Shown piece after piece: positions 24,609-32,461 of a DNA stretch of 64,000 nt. Each line of letters begins with the position of its first letter. Within the stretch, counting starts at the first letter, position 1. Location: positions 125,786 through 189,785 of the forward strand of contig NZ_LMOI01000018.1 of assembly GCF_001423525.1 (NCBI RefSeq), written 5' to 3'. Origin of the DNA: Arthrobacter sp. Leaf137. GTDB lineage: Bacteria; Actinomycetota; Actinomycetes; Actinomycetales; Micrococcaceae. The notes below the pieces were generated by a model. The model saw nothing but the letters and a program-made list of their open reading frames with translations, made no database searches and had not been told where the DNA came from. A program made the position numbers and the translations under genes.

Positions 24609-25148
24609 CTACGGGCCCAGCAGGCGCCGGATGGCGGCGGCCACGGCGGCCACGTCCGGCTGCTCGTCCCGCCTGACGGTGAGCAGGTGGAGCAGGAGAC
24701 CGTCGCCGTAGTCCGCCACATCCCGCGCACGCGCTCCCGCATCCGCTACGCCCATGGCGGTGAGGGCCAGTTCCAGGTTGCCCACCAGTAGCTGGTGGCC
24801 GGCGGTCACGGCTTCGGGGCGGTCCAGCGAGAAGGCCATCCGTGCCCGGCTCATACCGCCATGCTGCCTGGCCAGCGTCACCACCGTTGCCGCCAGCCGG
24901 CCGGCGAGTTCCTCGACATTTCGTGGCGGCCCTGCCGCCCCCTGTTCCCGCAGGAGTCCGGCGTCCAGGTCCAGCAGCCGGTCCAGCACCGCGTCAACAA
25001 GAGTGGCACGGCTCCGGTAGTAGTTGGAGGTGGTCCCTTCGGCGAGTTCCGCCGCGGCATCCACCGCACGGTGGGTCAGCCCCTTCATGCCTTTATCCGC
25101 CACCACCGCCAGGGCGGCGTCGAGGAGCTGGGTCCGGCGGTCAGGCAT
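24609..25148 (-). CDS. TetR-family transcriptional regulator
   Basis: A 179-residue TetR protein with the N-terminal HTH around residues 20-45 (KGLTHRAVDAAAELAEGTTSNYYRS) and a helical ligand domain ending in AAIRRLLGP. It diverges from an FAD monooxygenase gene and a short perfect palindrome lies between them, the usual layout for a repressor and its target. A TAGACT hexamer (25155-25160 on this strand) ends 6 nt before the ATG, so the mRNA is probably leaderless. Confidence 0.88.
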   Translation of the reverse strand: MPDRRTQLLDAALAVVADKGMKGLTHRAVDAAAELAEGTTSNYYRSRATLVDAVLDRLLDLDAGLLREQGAAGPPRNVEELAGRLAATVVTLARQHGGMSRARMAFSLDRPEAVTAGHQLLVGNLELALTAMGVADAGARARDVADYGDGLLLHLLTVRRDEQPDVAAVAAAIRRLLGP

Positions 25149-25190
25149 GGCCCCAGTCTAATAACAGGGGGCATTGGCATCTTCCCGGTC

Positions 25191-25206
25191 TACTACAAAA
25201 GTAGTA
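25191..25206. promoter_or_regulatory. TetR operator overlapping the monooxygenase promoter
   Basis: TACTACAAAAGTAGTA is a perfect 6-4-6 inverted repeat. Its last two bases are the beginning of TAAATT (25205-25210), a -10-like hexamer 6 nt before the monooxygenase ATG. Bound repressor would block RNA polymerase there. Inferred target of the divergent TetR protein. Confidence 0.6.
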
Positions 25207-25216
25207 AATTGGGTCA

Positions 25217-26272
25217 ATGGAAACACTCTCTATTGTGGGCGGCGGCATCGCAGGGCTGGCCCTTGCCACGATCCTGGACCCGGACAAGTTCCAGGTGACT
25301 GTCTACGAGAAGCGGCCGGAGCTGCCCGCCGTGGGCAACGCCCTGGGAATGTGGCCCAATGCCCAGCGCGCGCTGGCGCGGCTGGGCATCCTTGACGAAG
25401 CGAAGGCGGCCAGCCCGGTGATCGGCAGCGGTTCGGTGCGGGACGCGCAGGGCAAGCCGTGGATCACAGTCGATGCGGGGGACATGTTCGGCATTTCCAG
25501 GGTCGATCTGCTGCGGCTGCTCAACGCCGCCGTCCCGGGGACCGTCCGCCGGGTCACCAGCAACGTCCGCGGGATTCCCGCGGACGGCGGACTGGTGGTG
25601 GGCGCTGACGGAGTGCACAGCGTTGTCCGGCGGGAGGTTTGGGGTGCCGCCACGGACGCCTGCCTCACCCCGTACCTGGCCCTCCGCGGGACCCTTTCCA
25701 CTGCCGTCAGCCAGGACGAGGTGGGTGAATACTGGGGCCGCGGCGACCTCTTCGGCATGGCGGCCGCGCGGGGCGGGTCCTTCTGGTACGCCAGCTACCG
25801 GTCCGGGGCCGGCCCCTACGGCATTGACGCCGCGTCAGTACTGAACCAGGCGCGGGAGCGCTACGCCACCCATGCGCCCGCCATCCGCCGCACCCTCGCC
25901 GCAGCCACTCCCGGGGAGTGCCTCGTCCAGCGGCTTTGGACGGTTCCGCGGCTGGGCTCCTACGTGCGTGGCCGTGCCGTGCTCATTGGCGATGCCGCGC
26001 ACGCCATGATGCCCACCCTGGGCCGCGGCGCCTGCGAATCCCTGGTGGACGCGGTGACGCTCGGCGACCTCCTCAACACCTTGCCTGAAACCCAGGCGCT
26101 CCGCGCTTACGACAGGCAGCGCCGGATCCGGACCCGCGCCCTGAGTCTGGCGTCCACGGCGATGGGGCGCATCGCGCTCGCGGACGGTGCGCAACCGTTC
26201 CGGGACCGGCTGCTCGGCCTGGCCCGACGGCGGAACCCGCGCGCCGCCGTCGTCCGCGGTCCTGTGGGCTGA
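25217..26272 (+). CDS. FAD-dependent monooxygenase (aromatic hydroxylase-like)
   Basis: A 351-residue group A flavoprotein monooxygenase. The N-terminal dinucleotide motif is VGGGIAG (residues 7-13). The DG-type motif VVGADGVHS is near 130. The FAD ribityl motif GDAAHAMMPTLGRGACESLVDAV is near 255. It is shorter than PobA. The substrate is unknown; the TetR pairing suggests induction by the compound it oxidises or by a toxic compound. The start is probably leaderless. It converges closely on the permease gene behind it. Confidence 0.85.
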   Translation: METLSIVGGGIAGLALATILDPDKFQVTVYEKRPELPAVGNALGMWPNAQRALARLGILDEAKAASPVIGSGSVRDAQGKPWITVDAGDMFGISRVDLLRLLNAAVPGTVRRVTSNVRGIPADGGLVVGADGVHSVVRREVWGAATDACLTPYLALRGTLSTAVSQDEVGEYWGRGDLFGMAAARGGSFWYASYRSGAGPYGIDAASVLNQARERYATHAPAIRRTLAAATPGECLVQRLWTVPRLGSYVRGRAVLIGDAAHAMMPTLGRGACESLVDAVTLGDLLNTLPETQALRAYDRQRRIRTRALSLASTAMGRIALADGAQPFRDRLLGLARRRNPRAAVVRGPVG

Positions 26273-26287
26273 TCCGCACCCTAAGGG

Positions 26288-28114
26288 TCACCGCACGGGT
26301 GCGGCAGGGACCCTGCTGTCGGCACCGGACGCTGTTGATCCGGCGGCCGGCGGCACATCGGTGGCATCGATGCTGCCCGACGGCGGAACCGCCGGCAGCC
26401 GCTTCCGGTTGCGGCGTCGCCCGGACCGGCCATAGACGAGGTACATCGTGACGCCGGTGATGACCATCAGCAGCACGGTGTATACGAACGTGTTCGCGAC
26501 GCCTTCGGTGCCCTCGGCACCGTCAGTGTTCGCCTTGATGACCAGGCCCAGTGGCTGGACCAGCGGGTGGGCCAGGAAGATGGCGGTGTCGTAATCGTCC
26601 AGGAGGCTGTTGAAGTTCAGTGCGGTGATGGCCGCTGCCGCCGGGAGCACCAGTGGCAACAGGATCCGGCGGAACACGTACAGGGTCTTGGCGCCCATGA
26701 TGGCGGCGGCTTCCTCCAGCGAGGAATTCACCGAGGCGAACGACGCCTTCAGCATCCGCAGGGTGAAAGGGATCTTCACGGTGACGAACGCGATCAGCAG
26801 GATCACTGTGGTCCCGGTCAGGACCGCCCCGCCCACCAGCGGATTCGGGTGGTCGTAGCTAATGATCAGGCCCAGCGCCAACAGGGCGGACGGCAGGATC
26901 CAGGGGATATGCAGCAGGTACTCAAAGACTGACGCCACCCAGTTCCGGTACTTCTGCAGCAGCCGGGCCACGAACAGCAGGCCGCCCACCGCGATTACAG
27001 CCGCCAGTGCGCTGTACACCACGCTGACGACGAACGGCCGCAAACCGGCCGGCTGCGTCAGCACCCGAACATAGTTATCCAGGGTCAGGCTGCCCGGCGA
27101 GAGCTGTCCGGTCTGGATGGCGGCGCCGTCAGCGAAGGAGTACAGCACAATAAGCACCACCGGCAGCGTGTACACCGCAAACAGCAGGTATGCCACCGCG
27201 TGGACGGCCACGTTGGCCACCGGGTTGGTGATGTCCTGTTTCTGCAGCTCCGAGGACACCTTGGATACCGAGAAGTACGTGCCGCCCTTCTCCAATCGGG
27301 ACATCACCGCCAGCATCACCATGGTGGCCAGGCCCAGGATGACGGCCAGCAGGGCAGCCAGGTCGCGCGACGTGGGGCTGTTGGTGAACGTCAGGATCAT
27401 GGGCGTGATGGTCTGGAATTCCCGTCCGCCGAGGACCTGCGGCGCGCTCAGGGCGCCGAGTCCGGTCAGAAAGGACAGGATGGTGACGGCAAACAGTGTG
27501 GGCTTCAGCATGGGCAGGACGATCCGCCGCAGGATGGTCCACGTCGAAGCGCCAAGGTTCTTCGCCGCCTCGATGGTTTGGTAGTCCACCCCCTTCAGCG
27601 CGTTGGCCACGAACAGCATGTGGTTGGTGGTGGTGGCAAACGTCATGACCACCAGCACCGCGAAGAAGCCGGAGAACCAGGCGGGGTCCATGGAGGGGAA
27701 CACCTGCAGCAGCAGTGAGGTGACGATTCCTTTGTCCCCATAGATGAACTTGTACCCCGCCGCCAGCACGATGCCGCCGTAAATGAAGGTGGTGGCGTAG
27801 CCCAGGAACAGGATCCGCGAGCCCCGGATCCGGAAGTAGTACGTCACCAGCACAATGAAGATGCCAACGGCGTTGACCGTGATGGAGAGGGCAACCGCCA
27901 GCAGGAAGCTGTTGCCCAGTGCCTTCATGGCGCGTTGCGAGGAGAACAGTTTCTCCGCCGCCCGCCCCGAAAAACTGCCGTCCGGGAAGAAGGTGGCAAT
28001 CAGGACGTTGATGTTCGGCCACACCAGGAACGCCGCGATGAACCAGGTGAGGATGACGCCCACCACCAGGACGAACGGGGAGCGGACCATCGCACGGACG
28101 GGAGTTCCGCTCAT
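26288..28114 (-). CDS. ABC transporter permease, fused double-domain (ferric/phosphonate/thiamine type)
   Basis: A 608-residue permease holding two binding-protein-dependent transport domains in one chain, with about twelve helices. The cytoplasmic EAA loops are EAAKNLGASTWTILRRIVLP in the first half and EEAAAIMGAKTLYVFRRILLP in the second. This fused layout is typical of FbpB/AfuB-like iron, thiamine and 2-aminoethylphosphonate importers. The C-terminal 35 residues are basic then Pro/Ser/Ala-rich and probably cytosolic. Its ATG overlaps the ATPase stop (ATGA). Confidence 0.88.
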   Translation of the reverse strand: MSGTPVRAMVRSPFVLVVGVILTWFIAAFLVWPNINVLIATFFPDGSFSGRAAEKLFSSQRAMKALGNSFLLAVALSITVNAVGIFIVLVTYYFRIRGSRILFLGYATTFIYGGIVLAAGYKFIYGDKGIVTSLLLQVFPSMDPAWFSGFFAVLVVMTFATTTNHMLFVANALKGVDYQTIEAAKNLGASTWTILRRIVLPMLKPTLFAVTILSFLTGLGALSAPQVLGGREFQTITPMILTFTNSPTSRDLAALLAVILGLATMVMLAVMSRLEKGGTYFSVSKVSSELQKQDITNPVANVAVHAVAYLLFAVYTLPVVLIVLYSFADGAAIQTGQLSPGSLTLDNYVRVLTQPAGLRPFVVSVVYSALAAVIAVGGLLFVARLLQKYRNWVASVFEYLLHIPWILPSALLALGLIISYDHPNPLVGGAVLTGTTVILLIAFVTVKIPFTLRMLKASFASVNSSLEEAAAIMGAKTLYVFRRILLPLVLPAAAAITALNFNSLLDDYDTAIFLAHPLVQPLGLVIKANTDGAEGTEGVANTFVYTVLLMVITGVTMYLVYGRSGRRRNRKRLPAVPPSGSIDATDVPPAAGSTASGADSRVPAAPVR

Positions 28115-29187
28115 GGCAGGGCGACCGCCTGGTCCTGACGGTCCTGCTCCTGAAGCGCCGCGCCTGTTTCGGAGTGGTACTGCAGGATGTGGTCCGGCCG
28201 CACGTACACGGTGGTTTCCGTGCCCGGTTCGGGGTGGGCGCCGCCGTCCTCGCGCACCAGCAGGCGGATGTCCGCGCCGTGGCTGCGCACCACGTACCTG
28301 CTGTGCAGGCCGTGGTAGGTCCGGGACAGCACCTTTCCGGGAAGTCCGACGGCGGTGCCTCCTCCTGCGGGCGCATCCAGGGACGCCTTTTCCACCCGCA
28401 GGTAGGAGCTTGCCCGGGTGCTGAGCTGGGCGCCGGACGCAGCGTTGACCTGCGCCACGAATTCCGGTGTCAGGGTGGAGCTGTCACCGATGAAATTGCA
28501 GACGAATTCCGTGGCGGCGTGGTCATAGATCTCCTGCGGTGTGCCCACCTGCTCCACTACGCCCTTGTTGAAGACCGCCACCCGGTCGCTCATGGCCAGG
28601 GCCTCGTCCTGGTCGTGGGTGACATAGACGGTGGTGATGCCGAACTCGCTTTGCAGGTCCTTGAGCTGCTGCCTCAGCTGGTGGCGGAGCTTGGCATCGA
28701 GGTTGGACAACGGCTCGTCCAGCAGCAGGATCTTGGGCCGCAGGACGAGTGCCCGGGCCACCGCCACCCGCTGTTGCTGCCCGCCGGAGAGCTCGGCGAC
28801 GTTCTTGGCCAACTGCTCGTCGCTGAGTTCCACCCGGTGTGCGATGTCCCGGACCATCCTGTCGCTGTCGGCGCCTTTCTCCTTCCGGACGCGCAGCCCA
28901 AAGGCGATGTTTTCCCACACGCTCATGCTGGGAAACAGGGCATAGTTCTGGAACACCATGCCCACCTGCCGCTTGTCGCTGGGAAGCCGGGTGACATCCT
29001 TTCCGTCCACTGTGACCGTACCCCCGGCCGGCTGGATGAAGCCGGCCAGGGTGCGCAGCGCCGTCGTTTTCCCACATCCGGAGGGCCCCAGCAGCGTGAA
29101 GAACTCGCCGGGCCGGACGTGCAGGTCCAGGTGCGGAATGGCGTTGAAGTCGCCGAAGGAAACTTTGATGCTGTCCAAGCGGATCAT
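28111..29187 (-). CDS. ABC transporter ATP-binding protein
   Basis: A 358-residue ATPase with Walker A GPSGCGKTT (33-41), signature LSGGQQQR, Walker B LLLDEPLSNLDA and the switch histidine in YVTHDQDEA. A C-terminal TOBE-like domain (about 240-345) is of the type found in PotA/FbpC ATPases. It lies second in a three-gene importer operon between the binding protein and the double permease. Confidence 0.92.
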   Translation of the reverse strand: MIRLDSIKVSFGDFNAIPHLDLHVRPGEFFTLLGPSGCGKTTALRTLAGFIQPAGGTVTVDGKDVTRLPSDKRQVGMVFQNYALFPSMSVWENIAFGLRVRKEKGADSDRMVRDIAHRVELSDEQLAKNVAELSGGQQQRVAVARALVLRPKILLLDEPLSNLDAKLRHQLRQQLKDLQSEFGITTVYVTHDQDEALAMSDRVAVFNKGVVEQVGTPQEIYDHAATEFVCNFIGDSSTLTPEFVAQVNAASGAQLSTRASSYLRVEKASLDAPAGGGTAVGLPGKVLSRTYHGLHSRYVVRSHGADIRLLVREDGGAHPEPGTETTVYVRPDHILQYHSETGAALQEQDRQDQAVALP

Positions 29188-29235
29188 GGCAAACCTGTCT
29201 GTGGAACTCGGGCGGGGCGGAAGGCTGGCGCCGGG

Positions 29236-30309
29236 CTACGTCATGTATTCGAGTTCGATCTTCTCCACCCAGGCGCCCATGTTCTCCTGCACGAACTCCC
29301 AGTCAATGTCCTGCTGCTTGAGGTCCGCGAAGAAGTCCACCACCTCGGGGTTGGCCTGTGCCTGGGCCGACTTGTTCACGGGCATGGAGTTGAACTGCTT
29401 GGCGAACTGGCCCTGGACGTCGGCACTGCCGAACCAATCGATGAACTTTTGTGCCTGGTCCTTCTTCTTGGTGCCCTTGACGAGTGCGATCTGCTCCACT
29501 GCGAGGGGGACGCCAACGGAGGGTATGACGGTGTCCACATTCACCTTGAAGGACTTTTCCCGGTCGGCGATGATCGAGGACGGCATCTGCCCCATGTCCA
29601 CTTCACCCGACGCGATGCGGGCGAAAAGATCGGTCTTGGCCACGGCGGGGCTGCCGTTCTGGAAGTACTGTTCCACCTGCTTCCAGCCCTCATCCGAAAT
29701 TCCGAGGTCGCCGGAATCGTCACGGTACCGGCTGAGGATGCCGGCAAAGACGAGTTGGGCCGTGGCGGTGCCCAGGCCGGTGACCCGCTCGTACCGGGCC
29801 TTGAACTCATCCTTGGTCCACAGGTCCGTCCAGTCTTTCGGTGCAGCATCCTTGGAGAACTTGTCCGAGTTGTAGCCCAGCAGGATGGCCTGCTTCACCA
29901 GCGGCCAGTAGGTCTCGCCGTCCGCCAGTTGGGTGTCCACCTCGCCGGCCCAGGCGGGTTTATAGGGCTCCAGCGCGTCCGCGGCTTTGACCTGGGAGAA
30001 GTACATGTTGTTCAGCCCGAAGGCGACGTCCGCGATGGGGTTGTTCTTCTCGGCGATGAGCTTGTTGGTGGCATCGGCGCCGCCGGCCCCCACAATTTCG
30101 ATCTTGAACCCGGCTTCGCCCGCCTTCTGGGTCAGCCAGTCCCCGCGGCCTTCGCCGTTGGAGTTGGTGTACACCACCAGGGTGTCGCCGGATCCTCCGG
30201 CCGGGGCGGAAGAAGCCTCACCCGAGGCTCCGGGTGCGGCTTCTCCGCCGCATCCGGCAAGCAGGGTGACGGCGACGGCGGCGGCAACCAAGGTCTGTAA
30301 TTTACGCAC
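29236..30309 (-). CDS. ABC transporter substrate-binding lipoprotein
   Basis: A 357-residue extracytoplasmic binding protein with a lipoprotein signal ending LLAGC (Cys20), followed by a Gly/Ser/Ala linker. The LVVYTNSNGEGRGDWL opening is that of the FbpA-like class that binds ferric ion, thiamine or phosphonates. The adjacent tyrosine pair of ferric-binding proteins is not evident, so iron is not assured. It is the first gene of the importer operon and has a promoter region with a perfect palindrome upstream. Confidence 0.88.
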   Translation of the reverse strand: MRKLQTLVAAAVAVTLLAGCGGEAAPGASGEASSAPAGGSGDTLVVYTNSNGEGRGDWLTQKAGEAGFKIEIVGAGGADATNKLIAEKNNPIADVAFGLNNMYFSQVKAADALEPYKPAWAGEVDTQLADGETYWPLVKQAILLGYNSDKFSKDAAPKDWTDLWTKDEFKARYERVTGLGTATAQLVFAGILSRYRDDSGDLGISDEGWKQVEQYFQNGSPAVAKTDLFARIASGEVDMGQMPSSIIADREKSFKVNVDTVIPSVGVPLAVEQIALVKGTKKKDQAQKFIDWFGSADVQGQFAKQFNSMPVNKSAQAQANPEVVDFFADLKQQDIDWEFVQENMGAWVEKIELEYMT

Positions 30310-30392
30310 GATCAGGACTCATTTCTGCACTGGAACCGGAGCATGTCCGCACAGCCTATAGCCGGGCACGCGGAATGCGGGGCTGCTATTGC

Positions 30393-30405
30393 TATCGATT
30401 CGATA
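30393..30405. promoter_or_regulatory. Palindromic operator upstream of the ABC importer operon
   Basis: TATCGATTCGATA is a perfect 6-1-6 inverted repeat. It is enclosed by a second pair, GGGCTG (30380-30385) and CAGCCC (30408-30413). A TATAGG hexamer on the minus strand (30356-30361) may be the operon's -10 box, which would put the palindrome just upstream of the -35 region. No regulator gene is adjacent, so the binding protein is unknown. Confidence 0.45.
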
Positions 30406-30478
30406 AACAGCCCGGCTGCCTAAGTTGGTCCAGCGAAGAGAACGCCTGGTGGTTTAGGAGTGAACGCGGGGTGAAGCG

Positions 30479-30913
30479 TCAGTCCTGCTGCAGTGTTTCC
30501 GTCAGGTGGTGGGTGGGGATCCTGTCCCGGTCGTAGGTGATTTCGGTGTATCCATGCGGTTCCGGTGTGCCGGCGTTGTTGAGGTTGACGAAGACAATTT
30601 CCTCGATGGTGAGGATGCTTTGCCGGGTGATCATGTTGCGCACTTCCGCCCGCATCGTCAGCGAGGTCCGGCCAAACTTCGTGGCGGTCAGGCCCATTTC
30701 AATCAGGTCGCCCTGGACGGCGGAGCTCACGAAGTTGATTTCCGAGATGTACTTCGTGACGGCCCGGCCATTGCCCAGTTGGAGGATGGCGTAAATGGCG
30801 GCTTCCTCATCGATCCATTTCAGCAGGCTTCCGCCGAACAGGGTCCCGTTGGCGTTCAGGTCTTCTGGCCGGACCCATTTGCGGGTGCGGAAGGTGATGT
30901 CTGCTGTTTCCAT
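30479..30913 (-). CDS. Acyl-CoA thioesterase (hotdog fold)
   Basis: A 144-residue YciA/BACH-like hotdog thioesterase. The active-site helix region LNANGTLFGGSLLKWIDEEAA is at about 18-38, with Asn and Asp in the positions used by the family. It hydrolyses acyl-CoAs of unknown chain type. A TAACCT hexamer (30920-30925 on this strand) ends 6 nt before the ATG, pointing to a leaderless mRNA. Confidence 0.85.
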   Translation of the reverse strand: METADITFRTRKWVRPEDLNANGTLFGGSLLKWIDEEAAIYAILQLGNGRAVTKYISEINFVSSAVQGDLIEMGLTATKFGRTSLTMRAEVRNMITRQSILTIEEIVFVNLNNAGTPEPHGYTEITYDRDRIPTHHLTETLQQD

Positions 30914-30974
30914 AGGCCGAGGTTAGCCGAGGCAGGGAGGGCCGCATGCAGTGTGACGCCCCACGTTTCAGCCG

Positions 30975-31478
30975 CTAGGCCATGGCTGTGTGGGCTGCGC
31001 TGTGCGAGTCGATGCTCTTGGCGTAGCAGGACGAGTGTTTGACGCCCACATAGGGGCCGAAGTTGGGCACCGGCTCAAAGCCGGAGTTCTGGTAGAAATT
31101 CCGGCCGTCCGATTGCGCCGAGCCTGCTTCGGCCTTGATGCGGGTGATGCCTTGCTTGTAGGCCTCCGCCTCCAGGGCGGCGAGGACCGAACTGGCCACG
31201 CCGGAGCCGCGGGTATACGGAACCACGTAGAGCCGCTTGATTTCGGCGGTAGTGGCATCCAGCAGCCGCAGCCCGCCGCAGCCCACGGGCTGGCCGGACC
31301 CCTTGTCGTACGCCACGAGGAAGACGGCGCAGTCAGCCTCCGACGGCGGAGGCCCGGGTTCGTGGTCTGCAGAACCAAAGCGGGCGTCGAGTTCGGCCTG
31401 CTGCGCGCGCCTAAGGTCTGCGCCCACAGGGTGTGACCAGGCAACCTGCCTGATGTTCAGCCGCGGATTGGTCTGCAT
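30975..31478 (-). CDS. GNAT-family N-acetyltransferase
   Basis: A 167-residue acetyltransferase. The acetyl-CoA-binding motif is IKRLYVVPYTRGSGVASSVLAALEAEA (the R-G-S-G-V-A core). The C-terminal NFYQNSGFEPVPNFGPYVG is a usual GNAT ending. The acceptor is unknown. The start at 31478 is preferred because GAGG lies five nt upstream; a longer open frame adds 41 residues with no domain content. Confidence 0.8.
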   Translation of the reverse strand: MQTNPRLNIRQVAWSHPVGADLRRAQQAELDARFGSADHEPGPPPSEADCAVFLVAYDKGSGQPVGCGGLRLLDATTAEIKRLYVVPYTRGSGVASSVLAALEAEAYKQGITRIKAEAGSAQSDGRNFYQNSGFEPVPNFGPYVGVKHSSCYAKSIDSHSAAHTAMA

Positions 31479-31599
31479 GTAGGCCTCGATTCGCCGAAGG
31501 GTTATGCAGATCAAGGCTAGGAGCGGCGGGTTACGCGGGTGTTTCTTGCCGGTTAGGGTCCGGATAACGTCATATGCCCTCAGCGCTGGTAGCACTGGC

Positions 31600-31620
31600 A
31601 ACTAGCTTGGTTGTCTAGTT
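31600..31620. promoter_or_regulatory. Inverted repeat ahead of marR
   Basis: AACTAG (31600-31605) and CTAGTT (31615-31620) form an inverted pair just upstream of a TAAGAT -10 hexamer (31632-31637). The same CTAG core recurs in the stronger palindrome after marR. Likely autoregulatory site. Confidence 0.4.
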
Positions 31621-31643
31621 AGCAGTTGGCCTAAGATATAGGC

Positions 31644-32162
31644 ATGGTTTCTACAGGCAACGAGGGTTCAGGGTACTGGTACGGACCCGACGGTCAGTTG
31701 GACTACGGAGCGGCGGTTCTCAAGTCGCTCCGGGACTACAGGGCGGCGGAAACCATCATCCGCAGGTCCACCCGCGACTCCATGGGCATGGGCGAAACCG
31801 ATATCCTCGCCCTCCGGTATCTCCTGCGGGCGCAGGCCTCCGGGAAAACGGTGGTACCCAAGGACCTTAGCCAGTTCCTTGGGATCACCAGCGCCTCCAC
31901 GACCTCCCTGATTGACAGGCTGGTGTCCAGCGGGCACGTCCGCCGGGAGGCCCACCCCTCGGACCGGCGCTCCGTTGTTGTTGTTCCCACCGTGGAGTCG
32001 GATACCGAAGTGCGGGAAACCCTCGGCGCCATGCACAAGCGGATGATGTCCGTCGCGGAGTCGTTGAGCGCCGAGGAGGCGAGGATCGTCGTCGCGTTCC
32101 TGCAGAAGATGGCGGACGCCATTGGCGTGCTTGACGAAGAACACCGTAAATTATCTAGCTAA
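31644..32162 (+). CDS. MarR-family transcriptional regulator
   Basis: A 172-residue MarR protein with the wHTH at about 65-105 (VPKDLSQFLGITSASTTSLIDRLVSSGHVRREAHPSDRRSVVV), including the DRR wing. A TAAGAT hexamer ends 6 nt before ATG 31644, so translation is probably leaderless. CTAG-containing inverted repeats flank it on both sides, suggesting that it represses itself and the small-protein/kinase pair downstream. The inducer is unknown. Confidence 0.88.
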   Translation: MVSTGNEGSGYWYGPDGQLDYGAAVLKSLRDYRAAETIIRRSTRDSMGMGETDILALRYLLRAQASGKTVVPKDLSQFLGITSASTTSLIDRLVSSGHVRREAHPSDRRSVVVVPTVESDTEVRETLGAMHKRMMSVAESLSAEEARIVVAFLQKMADAIGVLDEEHRKLSS

Positions 32163-32173
32163 ACTAGCTAGAT
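32153..32173. promoter_or_regulatory. Perfect palindrome at the 3' end of marR
   Basis: ATCTAGCTA (32153-32161) and TAGCTAGAT (32165-32173) form a perfect 9-3-9 inverted repeat. It contains the marR stop codon and lies upstream of the small cysteine protein and kinase genes. Symmetry and length fit a MarR dimer. An AT-rich TTATAT box follows at about 32180. Confidence 0.6.
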
Positions 32174-32227
32174 GACCTAGTTATATGTAAGCTTACGATC
32201 AACCCGAAGAAACTGCCCGATGGAGTA

Positions 32228-32461
32228 GTGAGCGCGTTGATGACGTTTGAGAAGACTTTTGCTGGGGGAGTAGGGCACACCGTTCACTGCGGTACGCCCA
32301 TGGAGCTGGTGACGCCTGCGGCGGGGCGTGCAGCCATGGTTTACACGTTCGACCCGGACGAATTGGCGCCGGTAAAGCTCCCTCCGGTGTGGCGCTGCCA
32401 GTGCGGTTTCCAGCTCGATGCCTGGGTTCCGTACGGCGGAACCATTCAGGCGTCCCGGTGA
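32228..32461 (+). CDS. Small cysteine-containing protein, unknown
   Basis: A 77-residue protein with cysteines at position 21 (HTVHCGTPMEL) and in a WRCQCGFQLD pair, resembling a degenerate zinc-ribbon. I do not recognise a family. Its stop overlaps the kinase start (GTGA), which suggests coupled translation and a joint role. The start is uncertain: GTG 32228 has GGAG only two nt away, and ATG 32240 is the alternative. Confidence 0.6.
   Translation: MSALMTFEKTFAGGVGHTVHCGTPMELVTPAAGRAAMVYTFDPDELAPVKLPPVWRCQCGFQLDAWVPYGGTIQASR

Noticed and set aside
26274..26304. CCGCACCC/GGGTGCGG stem between the FAD monooxygenase and the permease as a terminator
   Set aside because: The 8-bp stem has no T-tract and overlaps the permease coding end.
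28174..30300. 708-residue open frame antisense to the ABC ATPase and binding protein
   Set aside because: Opposite strand of genes with Walker motifs and a lipobox; no motif of its own.
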